Assembly (NCBI RefSeq): GCF_000160875.1
Contig: NZ_GG700805.1
Coordinates: 397,522 to 461,521, forward strand
Length of the DNA: 64,000 nt
Origin: Lactobacillus iners DSM 13335
GTDB taxonomy: Bacteria; Bacillota; Bacilli; Lactobacillales; Lactobacillaceae
Direction: 5' to 3'
In this document: positions 52,924-63,400 of the stretch, piece after piece
Layout: the number at the start of each line of letters is the position of its first letter
Position numbering within the stretch: position 1 is the first letter of the stretch
The notes under the pieces: generated by a model
Database searches by the model: none
What the model saw: only the letters and a program-made list of their open reading frames with translations
What the model was told of the DNA's origin: nothing
Position numbers and translations under genes: made by a program

Positions 52924-53988
52924 ATGAAGAGAAAAATATATTGTGATTATCTTCGGCTAATAGCTACATTCGCAGTAGTTGTACTTCATGTGTCAGCTTC
53001 AAATTGGTACGGGGCTGATGTTCACGGATTAGCTTGGCAGTCGTTTAATTTCTATGATAGTGCAACACGATGGTCAGTACCTATTTTCGTCATGATAAGT
53101 GGTGCCTTATTTTTAGGCAGAGAAATACCAATAAAGAAAATATATAGTAAGTATATTTTGCGGTTGGTAATAGCATTTTTTACTTGGAATTTATTTTATG
53201 CGATAGTGACGCAAGAAACAAGTAAGCACGGAATAATTTATGGACTAAAAACCCATAAGGAAGCTATAGTTTCAGGACATTATCATATGTGGTTTGTAAT
53301 AATGATTATAGCTCTATATATGTGCATACCATTTTGCAAAAAGATTGTGTCTGATACTTTAACCACAAAATATTTTTTAATATTGTCATTTGTATTTTCA
53401 ATGATGATTCCGTGGATAGTTCAACTGTTAAAAGATTATGTAGTTGATAGTAATGAACAATTAGTAAAATTTGTTGGCATAGTCAATTCGAAATTATCTA
53501 TTATGAGTATGAATATGATGTTGGGATACTCTTTTTATTTTGTACTAGGATATTATATGGATAAGATTGAACTCAATAAAAAGCAGCGAATAATCATTTA
53601 TATCTTAGGAATTATTGGCTTTGCATTTACTATTTTGGTAGATTTGAATTTAGCACTCAAAATGCATCAACCATGTGGTAATTATTATGGTAATTTCCGT
53701 GTTAATGTTTTATTAGAAGTAGTGGCTGTGTACACATTCTTTAAATATCGCGAATATAAAAATTTGCGACTGAATAAGTTCGTTTACCTAATTTCACAAT
53801 ATACTTTAGGAATATATTTGATCCATGCATTCTTTATCGAAAAGTATGCATCGATTTTTAAATTTAACACGTTATCATTTAATGCAATAGTATCAGTGCC
53901 AGTAGTTTCAGTTGTTGTGTTTGTCAGTGCAATAATAGTATCAGCGTTATTGAAGTATATTCCAATTATAAAAAAATATTGTGTATAG
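52924..53988 (+). CDS. Acyltransferase family 3 membrane protein
   Basis: This integral membrane O-acyltransferase of 354 residues has about ten helices. The first helix carries the conserved YLRLIATFAVVVLHVSA with the catalytic-type His; RWSVPIFVMISGALF is the second hallmark. Such enzymes acetylate peptidoglycan, teichoic acids or surface sugars. It has no C-terminal SGNH domain. RBS GGAGGA precedes ATG 52924, with a terminator after it. The acceptor is unknown. Confidence 0.88.
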   Translation: MKRKIYCDYLRLIATFAVVVLHVSASNWYGADVHGLAWQSFNFYDSATRWSVPIFVMISGALFLGREIPIKKIYSKYILRLVIAFFTWNLFYAIVTQETSKHGIIYGLKTHKEAIVSGHYHMWFVIMIIALYMCIPFCKKIVSDTLTTKYFLILSFVFSMMIPWIVQLLKDYVVDSNEQLVKFVGIVNSKLSIMSMNMMLGYSFYFVLGYYMDKIELNKKQRIIIYILGIIGFAFTILVDLNLALKMHQPCGNYYGNFRVNVLLEVVAVYTFFKYREYKNLRLNKFVYLISQYTLGIYLIHAFFIEKYASIFKFNTLSFNAIVSVPVVSVVVFVSAIIVSALLKYIPIIKKYCV

Positions 53989-53992
53989 ATTG

Positions 53993-54027
53993 AAAAGACA
54001 GTAGATTATTTCGCTGTCTTTTTTTAT
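53993..54027 (+). terminator. Rho-independent terminator
   Basis: AAAAGACAG and CTGTCTTTT stem followed by a T run, just after the acyltransferase stop. Confidence 0.82.
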
Positions 54028-54213
54028 ATTTTGCATAGTTATTTGGACGTTTGTAAAGCAGATGAGTATAAAAATGATGAGCATATATTTTGCTAAAAGC
54101 AAGGCAATTATTATATAAATTATTATATAATTATAGTGATTAAGTTCTAATAAATCTATTGATTTAATCGCTTAAGCAATGTGTTAGAAGTAGTAACTAA
54201 AAGGAGAATTAAT

Positions 54214-57200
54214 ATGAAAAATAATAAAAATCATAATTTGATAGAACGTTCAAATTATGAAAAAATTACGCACTATTCGATTCGAAAAGTTAGTTTTGGT
54301 GCTGCAAGTGTTGCGATAGCAGTAGCATTTATGTTTTTGGGTGGCAGATCTGTATCTGCAGCTGAAACCAATAATGCACCAGCTACTAATCAAAGTGCTA
54401 CTGCAAATACTAAAGATGAGGCAGCTAATCAAGTTTTTGATGCTCCAAGCAATGACGCTAATGTAACTGAGCTTAATACTAAGCTCCAAGCTTTACCTGA
54501 TAAAATTAGTAATAATACTAAGATCAATGATATGGATGAATTAGGAGCAACTACTGGAGTAGAAGCTGGTAAGGTAAAAGATATCACAGAATTTGGTGGC
54601 TGGACTGCTATTAAGGATAAGGATGGACAAGGTCATTTCATTATTGCAAGAAAATCTGATAAGGGTGTATTTCCTATTGAGACTGTTAATTCAGTAACTG
54701 GTGGTAATAGGAATTTCGTTACCTATTTGAATGAAAGTACGTTTGATCGTAAAGGTAATTACATGCTCTTCTTGGGTAAAGTTAGAACTCTAATTAATAA
54801 AGAGCAACAGACTGTTGATGGAAAACCTTATAAAGATAATGATAACGGGGCTGATAGAAATGATGGTAAAGGTCTTGTCGGCTATAATGGTATCGAGAAG
54901 ACTTTTAAAGCCTATTCACCAGAAACTGGATCTAAAGTCAATATTGAATTTAAAACTGGTTTTACTGGAGATATGAATGGTCATAAGGCAAACTATAAAG
55001 TAGAAGTAATTGCTAAGACTGCTGATGGCAAAACTGAAAAAATTTATGAGCAAACGTTTGACCCATCAAAAAGCATTGATAATGACAATATGAAAGTAAC
55101 ACCAGCAAATATTGGTGGTGATGCTCATTTTACAACTTCTAGAAACATTTCAAGGGATGATATAACCCAAAAATTAGAAGATCCTAAATTAGTTGATAAA
55201 TTAGGTAAAAATTCTGGAACATTCACTAGTAAAAATATTACCTTAAAACCAGGAGTAGTAGAATATACCACTTATATAAGTGCTGCAAATAGTAAAGTAT
55301 TAGGTATGGGTTACAATACCAATTGGGAGCATGTTGCCCTTCCAATTTCAGGTACAGATTTCAATATTGATCAGGATACAAATATTTTAGCTAAAGATCT
55401 TTTGAAGAAAATTTATAACAAATTAATTGCTACTAAAGATAAAGATGAACGGGGAATGACCGAAGAATCTAAAAAAGCTTATGATGATCAACTAGAAGCT
55501 GTCAAGAAGATATTAGATGCTACAACTTTATCTGAAACAAAAGATTACAAGGCAGAAACTAAAACTACATTAGAAAAGCATAAGGGCTTGACTGTCGATA
55601 AATCTGGCTTAGAGCAAAATAAAAAAGCATTAGACGACTTTATAGCAAGCATCTCAACAGATGGTAAGACTAAAGATAGTAAAGATGCATACGATGTTAA
55701 GAAAACAGAAGCAGATACGGCTGTGGCTGACGCTAAGAAAGTATTAGATAATCAAGCAGCAACTGTTGATGAAGTAGCTGATGCATTAGCTAATGTTAAA
55801 ATTAAAAAAGCAGAATTGGCAGAAGCCAAAGCTAAGTTAGTCGATGTGATGACTGGTGATCAAAAAGCTGACTTAGAAAAAGCGGAAGAGACATTAAAAT
55901 TACCTGATACAAAGGAAAAGACTCCTGCTAGTGTCGCTGCTTATCAAGCTGCTATGGATAAGATCCAGGCTGATTTAACAGCAGCTAAAACGACTGCCGA
56001 TGAAGTCATCAATAAAAAAGAAAATGCTACTAAAGCAGAAGCCACTGACGCTCAAGTTAAGATTGCTTTAGTTAAAGTAAAGCTAGTAGAAGCTGCTGCT
56101 TTATTAAAAGATAAAGCTGATAAAACAACTTTAAAGGCAGCTAAAGATGAGCTAGCAAAATTAACTAGCGAAGCAGATCCAACCACGGGCAAAACTCAGA
56201 CAAGTAAAGATGCATATGATAAAGCCAAAAGATCCGCAACACAAGCAGAAGCTGATGCTCAGAAAGTCATTGATGATGATAATGCTACACTTGAAGCAGT
56301 TACTGCTGCATTAACCGAAGTTCATACTAAAAATGCAGAATTGGAAAAGGCAAAACTAGCTTTAGTTGATTCTATTACTGATGAGCAAAAGAATGCATTA
56401 GCTAAAGTTGACGATCTTTTAAAATTAGCAGATACTCAAGGTAAAACTCCGGACAGCGTAACAAAATACAATGACGAAATTGCTAAGATAAAAGATGATT
56501 TGGAAAAAGCTAAGAATGCAGCTAAGGAAATAGTAAATAAAGCAAATGAAAAAGAAGCTTCAAAAGCAGAAGCAGAGACAGTGTTAGCTAAAGTTGCTAC
56601 CTTGAATTCTAAGTTGGTAGATGCAGTTGCTATTTTAAAGGATCAGGCTGATAAGAATGAATTAATTGCAGCTCAAATGGCATTAGAAGGCTTAACTAGC
56701 GAAGCAGATCCAACAACAGGCAAGACAAAAGCAAGTAAAGATGCATATAATCAAGCCAAAACAGCCGCAAAACAAGCAGAAACTGAAGCTCAGACAGTAA
56801 TTAATGATGCCAATGCTACTCCTAAAGAAGTTGCAGAAGCATTAGCTAAAGTTAATGACAAAAAAGCCGCCTTAGAAGAAGCTAAGACTAAGTTAGTTGA
56901 TGCTATGACTAATGAACAAAAGCTAGACTTAGCTAAAGTAGAAGACGATTTAAAATTACCTGACACAGATACAAAGACGCCTGATAGTGTTAAAGCATAT
57001 AATGACGCTATTAAACAATTCCAAGCAGAATTAGAAACTGCCAAGCAAGAAGCTAAAACAGTTCATGACAAAGGCGATAACGCAACTAAGGCAGAAGCAA
57101 CCGCTGCTCAGGAAAAGGTAGCTGCACTTAAAGAAAAATTAACCAAAGCAGTTGATTTATTAAAAGATAAAGCTGATAAAACGGCTTTAAAGGCAGCAAA

Positions 57201-59628
57201 AGAAGATTTAGCAAAATTAACTAAGGAAGCAGATCCAACTCCAGGCAAAACGCCAGCAAGTAAAGCTGTATATGATAAAGCAAAAGCAGATGCAACCAAA
57301 GCAGAAACTGCCGCTCAGACAATTATTGATGATGAAAATGCTACACCTGAAGCAGTAGCCGATGAATTAGCTAAAGTTAATAAAAAGAAAGCAGATTTAG
57401 AAGAAGCTAAGACTAAGTTAGTTGATGCCATAACTGCTGATCAAAAAGCAGCATTAGCTAAAGTAGCAGATGATTTAAAATTAGCAGATACTAAGGGCAA
57501 AACATCTAACAGTGTAAATGCATATAATACTGAAATTGCTAAGATACAGGATGAATTGGCCCAAGCTAAGCAGACAGCTAAGGAAATTATAGACAAAAAA
57601 GACGAAGCATCAAAAGCAGAGGCACATGAACTGCTAGCTAAAGTTGCTACTTTAAATTCCAAACTTGTAACAGCTGCTGGTGCTCTAAAAGATCAAGCAG
57701 TAAAGACTGAATTAGTTGCAGCTAAAAAGAAATTGGAAAGTTTAATCAAAGAAGATCCAACCAAAGACAAGACTACAACAACCAAAACTGCTTATGATAA
57801 TGTTAAGAAGACTGCAGAACAATTGTTAACAAAGGCTCAGAACCTTATTGAAGATGATAATGCTACTCAAGATGATGTTGATGCTATATTAGAAAACCTT
57901 TTATTTAAGCCTGATGATTTAGCAGCAGCTAAAACCAAATTAGTTGACGCTATAACAGCTGAACAAAAAGTCGCATTAGCTAAAGTAGCAGACGACTTGA
58001 AATTAGCAGAAACAACAGGTAAGACTCCTGAAAGTGTTAAAGCCTATAATGATGCTGTTGAAAAAATCAAAGTCGAATTAGAAGCTGTCAAGCAAGCAGC
58101 TAAAACAGTACAAGACAAAGGCGATGACGCAACTAAGGCAGAAGCAAAGGAAGTTCAAGACAAGATAGCTGAAGTTAAAGCAAAATTAACTAAAGCTGCA
58201 GAATTGTTGAAAGATAAAGCTGATAAAGAAACTTTAAAGACAGCTAAAGCCGAGCTGGCAAAATTAACTAGCGAAGCAGATCCAACAACAGGCAAAACTC
58301 AGACAAGTAAATCGGTATATGATCAAGCAAAAGTGGACGCAACACAAGCAGAAGCTGATGCTCAGAAAGTTATTGATGATGACAATGCCACTGCTGAAGC
58401 GGTAGCTGCAGCATTAGCTAAAGTTAATAAAAAGAAAGCAGCCTTAGAAGAAGCTAAGACTAAGTTAGTTGATGCCATAACTGCTGATCAAAAAGCAGCA
58501 TTAGCTAAAGTAGCAGATGACTTGAAATTAGCAGAAACAACAGGAAAGACTCCTGATAGTGTTAAAGCCTATAATGATGCTGTTGAAAAAATCAAAACCG
58601 AATTAGAAGCGGTTAAGCAAGCAGCTAAAACAGTACAAGAGAAAGGCGATGACGCAACCAAGGCAGAAGCTACTGCTGTTCAAGACAAGATAGCTGCAGT
58701 TAAAGCAAAATTAACTAAAGCTGCAGAATTGTTGCAAGATAAAGCTGATAAAGATGCTTTAAAGACAGCTAAAGCTGAGCTGGCAAAATTAACTAGCGAA
58801 GCAGATCCAACAAATGGCAAGACCCCAGCAAGTAAAGCTACATATGATCAAGCAAAAGCAGATGCAACACAAGCAGAAGCTGCTGCTCAGAAAGTTATTG
58901 ATGATGACAATGCCACTGCTGAAACAGTCGCTGCAGCATTAGCTAAAGTTAATGAAAAGAAAGAAGCCTTAGCAGATGCAAAAGCTAAATTAGTCGATGC
59001 TATAACGGCTGAACAAAAGGCAGCATTAGCTAAAGTAGCAGACGACTTGAAATTAGCAGAAACCACAGGAAAAACTCCTGACAGTGTTAAAGCATACAAC
59101 GATGCTGTTGAAAAAATCAAAGCCGAATTAGAAACTGTTAAGCAAGCAGCTAAAACAGTACAAGATAAAGGTGATGACGCAACCAAGGCAGAAGCAACTG
59201 CTGTTCAAGACAAGATAGCTGCAGTTAAAGCCAAATTAACTAAAGCTGCAGAATTGTTGCAAGATCAAGTGAGTGAATCACACACAGATCCTGTAGAAAT
59301 CGATACACCAACTGATTTAGACAATCCAACTAATTTGGATATCACGACTAATTTGGATAATCAAAATAATGTATCTAATAATCAAGATTCAAATGCAGAT
59401 AAAATAGTTCAAATAGTAACTAAACCAACCGAAACAAAAGTTACTACAACAGAAAACAACCAAGGCAACGGTACCACCACAACTGTAGAATCAAAAGCTA
59501 ATAAACAAAATCAAGCAAAATTACCTAATACAGGTGAAAAATATTCTACAGCAACGATTATGGTAGCTATTGCTGGAATTTTATTAGGATTTGGATTAGC
59601 AGCTGGTCGTCGTAAAGAAAAAGAATAA
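54214..59628 (+). CDS. YSIRK/LPXTG cell-wall-anchored repeat protein, Ebh-like
   Basis: From ATG 54214 (AAAGGAGAA upstream) this protein of about 1804 residues has a YSIRK signal (HYSIRKVSFGAASVAIAV) with cleavage near SVSAAE. A unique domain spans about residues 60-370 (FGGWTAIKDKDGQGHFIIAR, then GMGYNTNWEHVALPISGTDF), like the N terminus of staphylococcal Ebh-type proteins. FIVAR-like helical repeats follow, including seven units of about 175 residues beginning LVDxxTxxQK. It ends with sorting signal LPNTG, a hydrophobic helix and RRKEKE. It should be fixed to peptidoglycan by sortase and act in adhesion or wall interaction. Confidence 0.93.
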   Translation: MKNNKNHNLIERSNYEKITHYSIRKVSFGAASVAIAVAFMFLGGRSVSAAETNNAPATNQSATANTKDEAANQVFDAPSNDANVTELNTKLQALPDKISNNTKINDMDELGATTGVEAGKVKDITEFGGWTAIKDKDGQGHFIIARKSDKGVFPIETVNSVTGGNRNFVTYLNESTFDRKGNYMLFLGKVRTLINKEQQTVDGKPYKDNDNGADRNDGKGLVGYNGIEKTFKAYSPETGSKVNIEFKTGFTGDMNGHKANYKVEVIAKTADGKTEKIYEQTFDPSKSIDNDNMKVTPANIGGDAHFTTSRNISRDDITQKLEDPKLVDKLGKNSGTFTSKNITLKPGVVEYTTYISAANSKVLGMGYNTNWEHVALPISGTDFNIDQDTNILAKDLLKKIYNKLIATKDKDERGMTEESKKAYDDQLEAVKKILDATTLSETKDYKAETKTTLEKHKGLTVDKSGLEQNKKALDDFIASISTDGKTKDSKDAYDVKKTEADTAVADAKKVLDNQAATVDEVADALANVKIKKAELAEAKAKLVDVMTGDQKADLEKAEETLKLPDTKEKTPASVAAYQAAMDKIQADLTAAKTTADEVINKKENATKAEATDAQVKIALVKVKLVEAAALLKDKADKTTLKAAKDELAKLTSEADPTTGKTQTSKDAYDKAKRSATQAEADAQKVIDDDNATLEAVTAALTEVHTKNAELEKAKLALVDSITDEQKNALAKVDDLLKLADTQGKTPDSVTKYNDEIAKIKDDLEKAKNAAKEIVNKANEKEASKAEAETVLAKVATLNSKLVDAVAILKDQADKNELIAAQMALEGLTSEADPTTGKTKASKDAYNQAKTAAKQAETEAQTVINDANATPKEVAEALAKVNDKKAALEEAKTKLVDAMTNEQKLDLAKVEDDLKLPDTDTKTPDSVKAYNDAIKQFQAELETAKQEAKTVHDKGDNATKAEATAAQEKVAALKEKLTKAVDLLKDKADKTALKAAKEDLAKLTKEADPTPGKTPASKAVYDKAKADATKAETAAQTIIDDENATPEAVADELAKVNKKKADLEEAKTKLVDAITADQKAALAKVADDLKLADTKGKTSNSVNAYNTEIAKIQDELAQAKQTAKEIIDKKDEASKAEAHELLAKVATLNSKLVTAAGALKDQAVKTELVAAKKKLESLIKEDPTKDKTTTTKTAYDNVKKTAEQLLTKAQNLIEDDNATQDDVDAILENLLFKPDDLAAAKTKLVDAITAEQKVALAKVADDLKLAETTGKTPESVKAYNDAVEKIKVELEAVKQAAKTVQDKGDDATKAEAKEVQDKIAEVKAKLTKAAELLKDKADKETLKTAKAELAKLTSEADPTTGKTQTSKSVYDQAKVDATQAEADAQKVIDDDNATAEAVAAALAKVNKKKAALEEAKTKLVDAITADQKAALAKVADDLKLAETTGKTPDSVKAYNDAVEKIKTELEAVKQAAKTVQEKGDDATKAEATAVQDKIAAVKAKLTKAAELLQDKADKDALKTAKAELAKLTSEADPTNGKTPASKATYDQAKADATQAEAAAQKVIDDDNATAETVAAALAKVNEKKEALADAKAKLVDAITAEQKAALAKVADDLKLAETTGKTPDSVKAYNDAVEKIKAELETVKQAAKTVQDKGDDATKAEATAVQDKIAAVKAKLTKAAELLQDQVSESHTDPVEIDTPTDLDNPTNLDITTNLDNQNNVSNNQDSNADKIVQIVTKPTETKVTTTENNQGNGTTTTVESKANKQNQAKLPNTGEKYSTATIMVAIAGILLGFGLAAGRRKEKE
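55838..59270 (+). repeat. Seven tandem repeats of about 525 bp inside the LPXTG gene
   Basis: Units start near 55838, 56364, 56897, 57418, 57942, 58466 and 58990 at the LVD..T..QK codons. Units 5-7 are the most alike (KLAETTGKTPDSVKAYND), suggesting recent copying at the 3' side. Copy number is likely to vary between strains. Confidence 0.88.
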
Positions 59629-59651
59629 TCATAAAATTTTTAAACACTATA

Positions 59652-59689
59652 ATACCTTCAAAAAGACAACTTTTTGAGGGTATTTTTTT
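59652..59689 (+). terminator. Rho-independent terminator
   Basis: ATACCTTCAAAAAG and CTTTTTGAGGGTAT stem (one wobble pair) followed by seven T. Confidence 0.88.
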
Positions 59690-59796
59690 GCCCAATATGA
59701 TACATAAATTTATCTAGAAAAATATTGATTAAAGATTGCTAAAATGGTACTATAAATGTAACCAAAATTGAATAAAAACATAAGGAAGCAAGGTAC

Positions 59797-60018
59797 ATGC
59801 CTGAATTAGAAGTGGATAATAAAATATGCGAGTATAGAAAAGCATTGGGACTATCGCAACATAAGTTGGCTAAAGCAGTTGGGCTAAAAAGGCGTTCAAT
59901 TATGGCTTATGAAAATAAAACAATTAGTCCCACAGTAGAGACTGCATATAAAATATGTAAGGTCTTAGGCAAAGACATTAAAGAAGTTTTTATATTTAAA
60001 GATATCAAGGAGGACTAG
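59797..60018 (+). CDS. Small XRE-type regulator
   Basis: This 73-residue Cro/CI-type helix-turn-helix protein contains KICEYRKALGLSQHKLAKAV, then LKRRSIMAYENKTISPTVE. It is closest to the small YgzD-like regulators, with a short tail EVFIFKDIKED. ATG 59797 has AAGGAAG upstream. It is coupled by closeness (4 bases) to a gene of unknown function, which may be its partner. Confidence 0.85.
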   Translation: MPELEVDNKICEYRKALGLSQHKLAKAVGLKRRSIMAYENKTISPTVETAYKICKVLGKDIKEVFIFKDIKED

Positions 60019-60022
60019 TAAG

Positions 60023-60445
60023 ATGGGCATTTTTTTAACGAGAAACGCAGATATTCACCATATGGTACAAAAAAATTTTGGTAAAACCGATAATTATCTC
60101 GTAGCAAATAAACATAATGACTGTTTAAAAGGCTTGTTCAAATTACTATTAAGTAGGCTTTACTACATATTTGATGGTGGCAGAATGTTCGTGTTGTATT
60201 TTGACAATCAGGGCATACATGAGAAGGAAATAAGTTTTACAGACAATGCACCTTTTTTGCTGATTCCTTGGCATGAGGTACGCAATTTTAAAGTAAAAGA
60301 TAAGAGAAATAAGGTATATATAGATGTTGATCACTTGGGGAAAATTTACTCATACGAAATATATTTTAATGGTAAGTTACCGCAAGGTAATCGCGAACGC
60401 CTTATGCAATTGAGTGAGCATAATTTCTATCGTGGCAGTTTATAG
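60023..60445 (+). CDS. Unknown protein partnered with XRE regulator
   Basis: This 140-residue protein starts at ATG 60023 after AAGGAGG. Its middle reads YIFDGGRMFVLYFDNQGIHE, then LLIPWHEVRNFKVKDKRNKV and a tyrosine-rich strand region, suggesting a PH-like beta barrel as in bacterial YcxB/DUF domains. It lacks membrane helices. No function is known. It was translated together with the regulator upstream. Confidence 0.7.
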   Translation: MGIFLTRNADIHHMVQKNFGKTDNYLVANKHNDCLKGLFKLLLSRLYYIFDGGRMFVLYFDNQGIHEKEISFTDNAPFLLIPWHEVRNFKVKDKRNKVYIDVDHLGKIYSYEIYFNGKLPQGNRERLMQLSEHNFYRGSL

Positions 60446-60563
60446 TTTTGATTTTGGGATAATTAAAATCGTCAGCTTAGTAGGAACAGCCTTACCAAAG
60501 AATAAGCATATCGATGAATAATGAAACATAAAATGTTTTGTAGTTTCTGCTTTATTTATTAGG

Positions 60564-60572
60564 TGCTATAAT
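60564..60572 (+). promoter_or_regulatory. Extended -10 promoter
   Basis: TGCTATAAT gives TGn plus a perfect TATAAT at 60567-60572; the -35 region is weak. The predicted start, near 60579, falls at the first base of the closing stem of the RNA below. Confidence 0.65.
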
Positions 60573-60578
60573 GATTGT

Positions 60579-60803
60579 ATGGATTAATGGTGCATGATAA
60601 CCTCCACTTCGGAATATATTATTTACGTGATGCATAGGGACAGATAATATTTATTAATTAGTTATTCTCTAACTGCTGTTAGTGAGTTTTCAGTTAGAGT
60701 TTTATGTATTTTTTGATATTTTTGTACATAAGTAAAATTGAGCATGTTACCATTAATCTGGTTTGATTATGAAAGGGATACATTAATTTGTATCCCTTTT
60801 TTG
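60579..60803 (+). ncRNA. Candidate structured small RNA (6S-like layout)
   Basis: GATTAATGGT (60582-60591) is perfectly complementary to ACCATTAATC (60749-60758), closing about 155 bases. A second segment, CATGATAACC, pairs with GGTTTGATTATG just beyond. Internal CTCTAACTG/CAGTTAGAG forms a hairpin (about 60675-60705). The unit ends with a strong terminator AAAGGGATACA/TGTATCCCTTT plus T run (60772-60803). There is no reading frame. A long closing stem with an open centre recalls 6S RNA, but I cannot confirm a family. Confidence 0.5.
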
Positions 60804-61222
60804 TTTGAATATAAAATGTATACTGCTTGTAGCATTTTTTTACAAAAGCTTTAATATTTTTTATTAAATATCATAACTATGATATAATTTAATTGGGAGG
60901 ATTTAATTTTTAGTATTGTGTTAATTTCTTCCAAAAATTTTGGGTCGAGTTATAGGGAAAATTACTATAGACTGACTGATTGATATTGTTACATTGATTG
61001 ATAGGCAAACTATTTGTTTTTTATATAAGGAGGTAACTATATGAATGATAAAATGCAAATGCACCGCCTGATTGAACAGAAACGTATCGAAGGAGCTGAT
61101 AAAAAGCCAAGATATGGTATGAGAAAACTGACAATAGGTACAGTTTCCTGCTTACTTGGTTTTGCATCTTTATTAGCGTTTACTACACCTAATTTTTCAC
61201 AAGCTGCTGAAAGCGGTAACAC

Positions 61223-61231
61223 GGGGGGGGG
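61223..61231 (+). repeat. Poly-G tract of nine bases
   Basis: Nine consecutive G inside codons for the start of the mature adhesin. It is the only long G run in an AT-rich window apart from seven G at 4371-4377. It is a typical slipped-strand site. Confidence 0.9.
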
Positions 61232-63400
61232 ACTAATTCTCTAATAACGGGTACAGTTCCAAAGGAAAATAAAAGTTCATCTGAAGAGGGAGAAAAATTA
61301 AGAGCTCCTCAAGATGTTAGTGGACAACTTGAAAATTTAAAAATTAAGCTTTCAGGTGATAATCATGAAAATGCAAGTTTAATTCATCCACTTCGTCCAG
61401 CAGATGATAATGATGAATCTTCAGATCAACAAATGAAAGTTAACTTTTCATTTGATGTAGATGGAAGTGAAATTAAAGAAGGAGATTACTTTGATTTAAA
61501 TCTTTCTAACAATTTAAACTTGTATGGTGCTACATCAAAGAAAGCTGATATTCAAACTAAACTTTATGTTGGTAATGATCTTGTAGCAAAAGGTGTTTAT
61601 GATGTTGAAAATCATAGAATGAGATATACTTTTACTAAAAAGGCTAGTGAATATGGACATTTTAGCCAAAGTGTCATGGAACCTGTATTTATTGATGCAA
61701 AGGGAGTGCCAACTAATAATAAAAATGTCGCTGTCGAAGCAAGTATAGGTAATCATAAATCTCAAAAAGAAGTTGAGGTTACTTACGATTTACAACCTCA
61801 AGCAGGACAAGATAATTTAAATAGTAATGGTACTGCCAATCTTTTTGATATTGATGAAAGCACAGGAACATACAAAGAAACTATCTATGTTAACAATAAA
61901 CAAAGAGAACAAAATAATACTAGAATTTTAATTGAAAATGGTGGAAATGATTCCTTTACTACTTTTGATGGTCAAGTGGTAAAAAGTATAGAAGTTTATA
62001 AAGTAAAAGACCCTAGCAAGTTAAGTGGTAGTATGGACTTAGATATGGATAATTTAGAAAAGGTAAGTCCGACACAATACGATCAAAAATTAAAAGCTGA
62101 TAGAAGTGGTATCGAACTTGATCTGAAAAATCAGGGTACCAAAGATGTTTATGTAGTTCGTTACAATGGTAAATATGACTCTTCTAAAAACGCTAATATA
62201 AAAACTACTATTGTTGCAGATCCACAAAACAATCCATATGAAGTGGCTGAACACTTTGCATCTGTTTCAACTAGAAGACCTGATGACGAAAGTAAACGGT
62301 TATTAGGATCATTTTATGATATGCATATTTATCAAACTGTAGATAAATATGGCAAGCTTATTAGAACAGATCATATTGAAGAATTTAAACACTTTTTAGA
62401 AGGTAAAGAAAACGAGCAATATACTACTGAACAAATGCCATTAGATGGTTATACTTTGACAAAAGTAGTACCCGCAAATAAAGCTAATTGTAATCAAGAT
62501 GGTACTAAAGCAACAGGTTACTTCACAGCTCAAGTAACAAAGTCTGTAACTTATTATTACATTAGACAAAATGATAAGGGATATTTTAAAGCAATTCACG
62601 TTTACCAAACTGTAGATGATGATGGTAATATATTATCCACAGATGCTATAGACTCAGGTAATTTACAATCTGGTTATAGTAATCAACAATATACTGGTGC
62701 AATTCAAGGACGTGATGGTTATACTTTTACTCATGTTGACGATGTAGATGGAATAACCAAAAAAGATCAAAAAGTTACTGGTAATTATGAAATTGATAAA
62801 ACTAAAAAAGCTACATTCTACTATCAAAAAGTAGTTCAAAAAGGACATTTCAAAGAAGTTCACGTTTATATTACTAAAGATAAAAATACTGGTAAGGTTA
62901 CAAGTATTGAAACTGTTGAAGGTAATGAAAAATCTGGCTTAGCAGATGAACAATATACTACAGAAAAGAAAGATAGAGAAGGCTTTAAACTTACAAAAGT
63001 TGAGGGCAAAGGTGGACATCCGAAATTCGATAATGAAGGTAAGAAAACTTCTGCCAACTACATTGTAGGAGAAAGACAAGTTGTTCAATATACTTACGAA
63101 CGAGAAGTAGCTACAGGAACATTTAAAGAAACTCATATCTACATTACTAAAGATGAAGACGGTAAAGAATTAGCTAGAGATGTTATTACAACCGAACCTC
63201 AACGTGGTAATGAAACAGAAGAATATACTACAGAAAAGAAAGATAGAGAAGGTTATACTTTCGTAAAAACTGAAAATCCTGTAGGAGATCCAAAATATTC
63301 AGAAAAAGGAGACAAAACTAAGGGTAAGTTTGTTGGCGATAAAGACTTAGCAATTACCTATGTCTACGAAAAGAAAGTTAAAAAAGAAGTAGTCCCAGAA

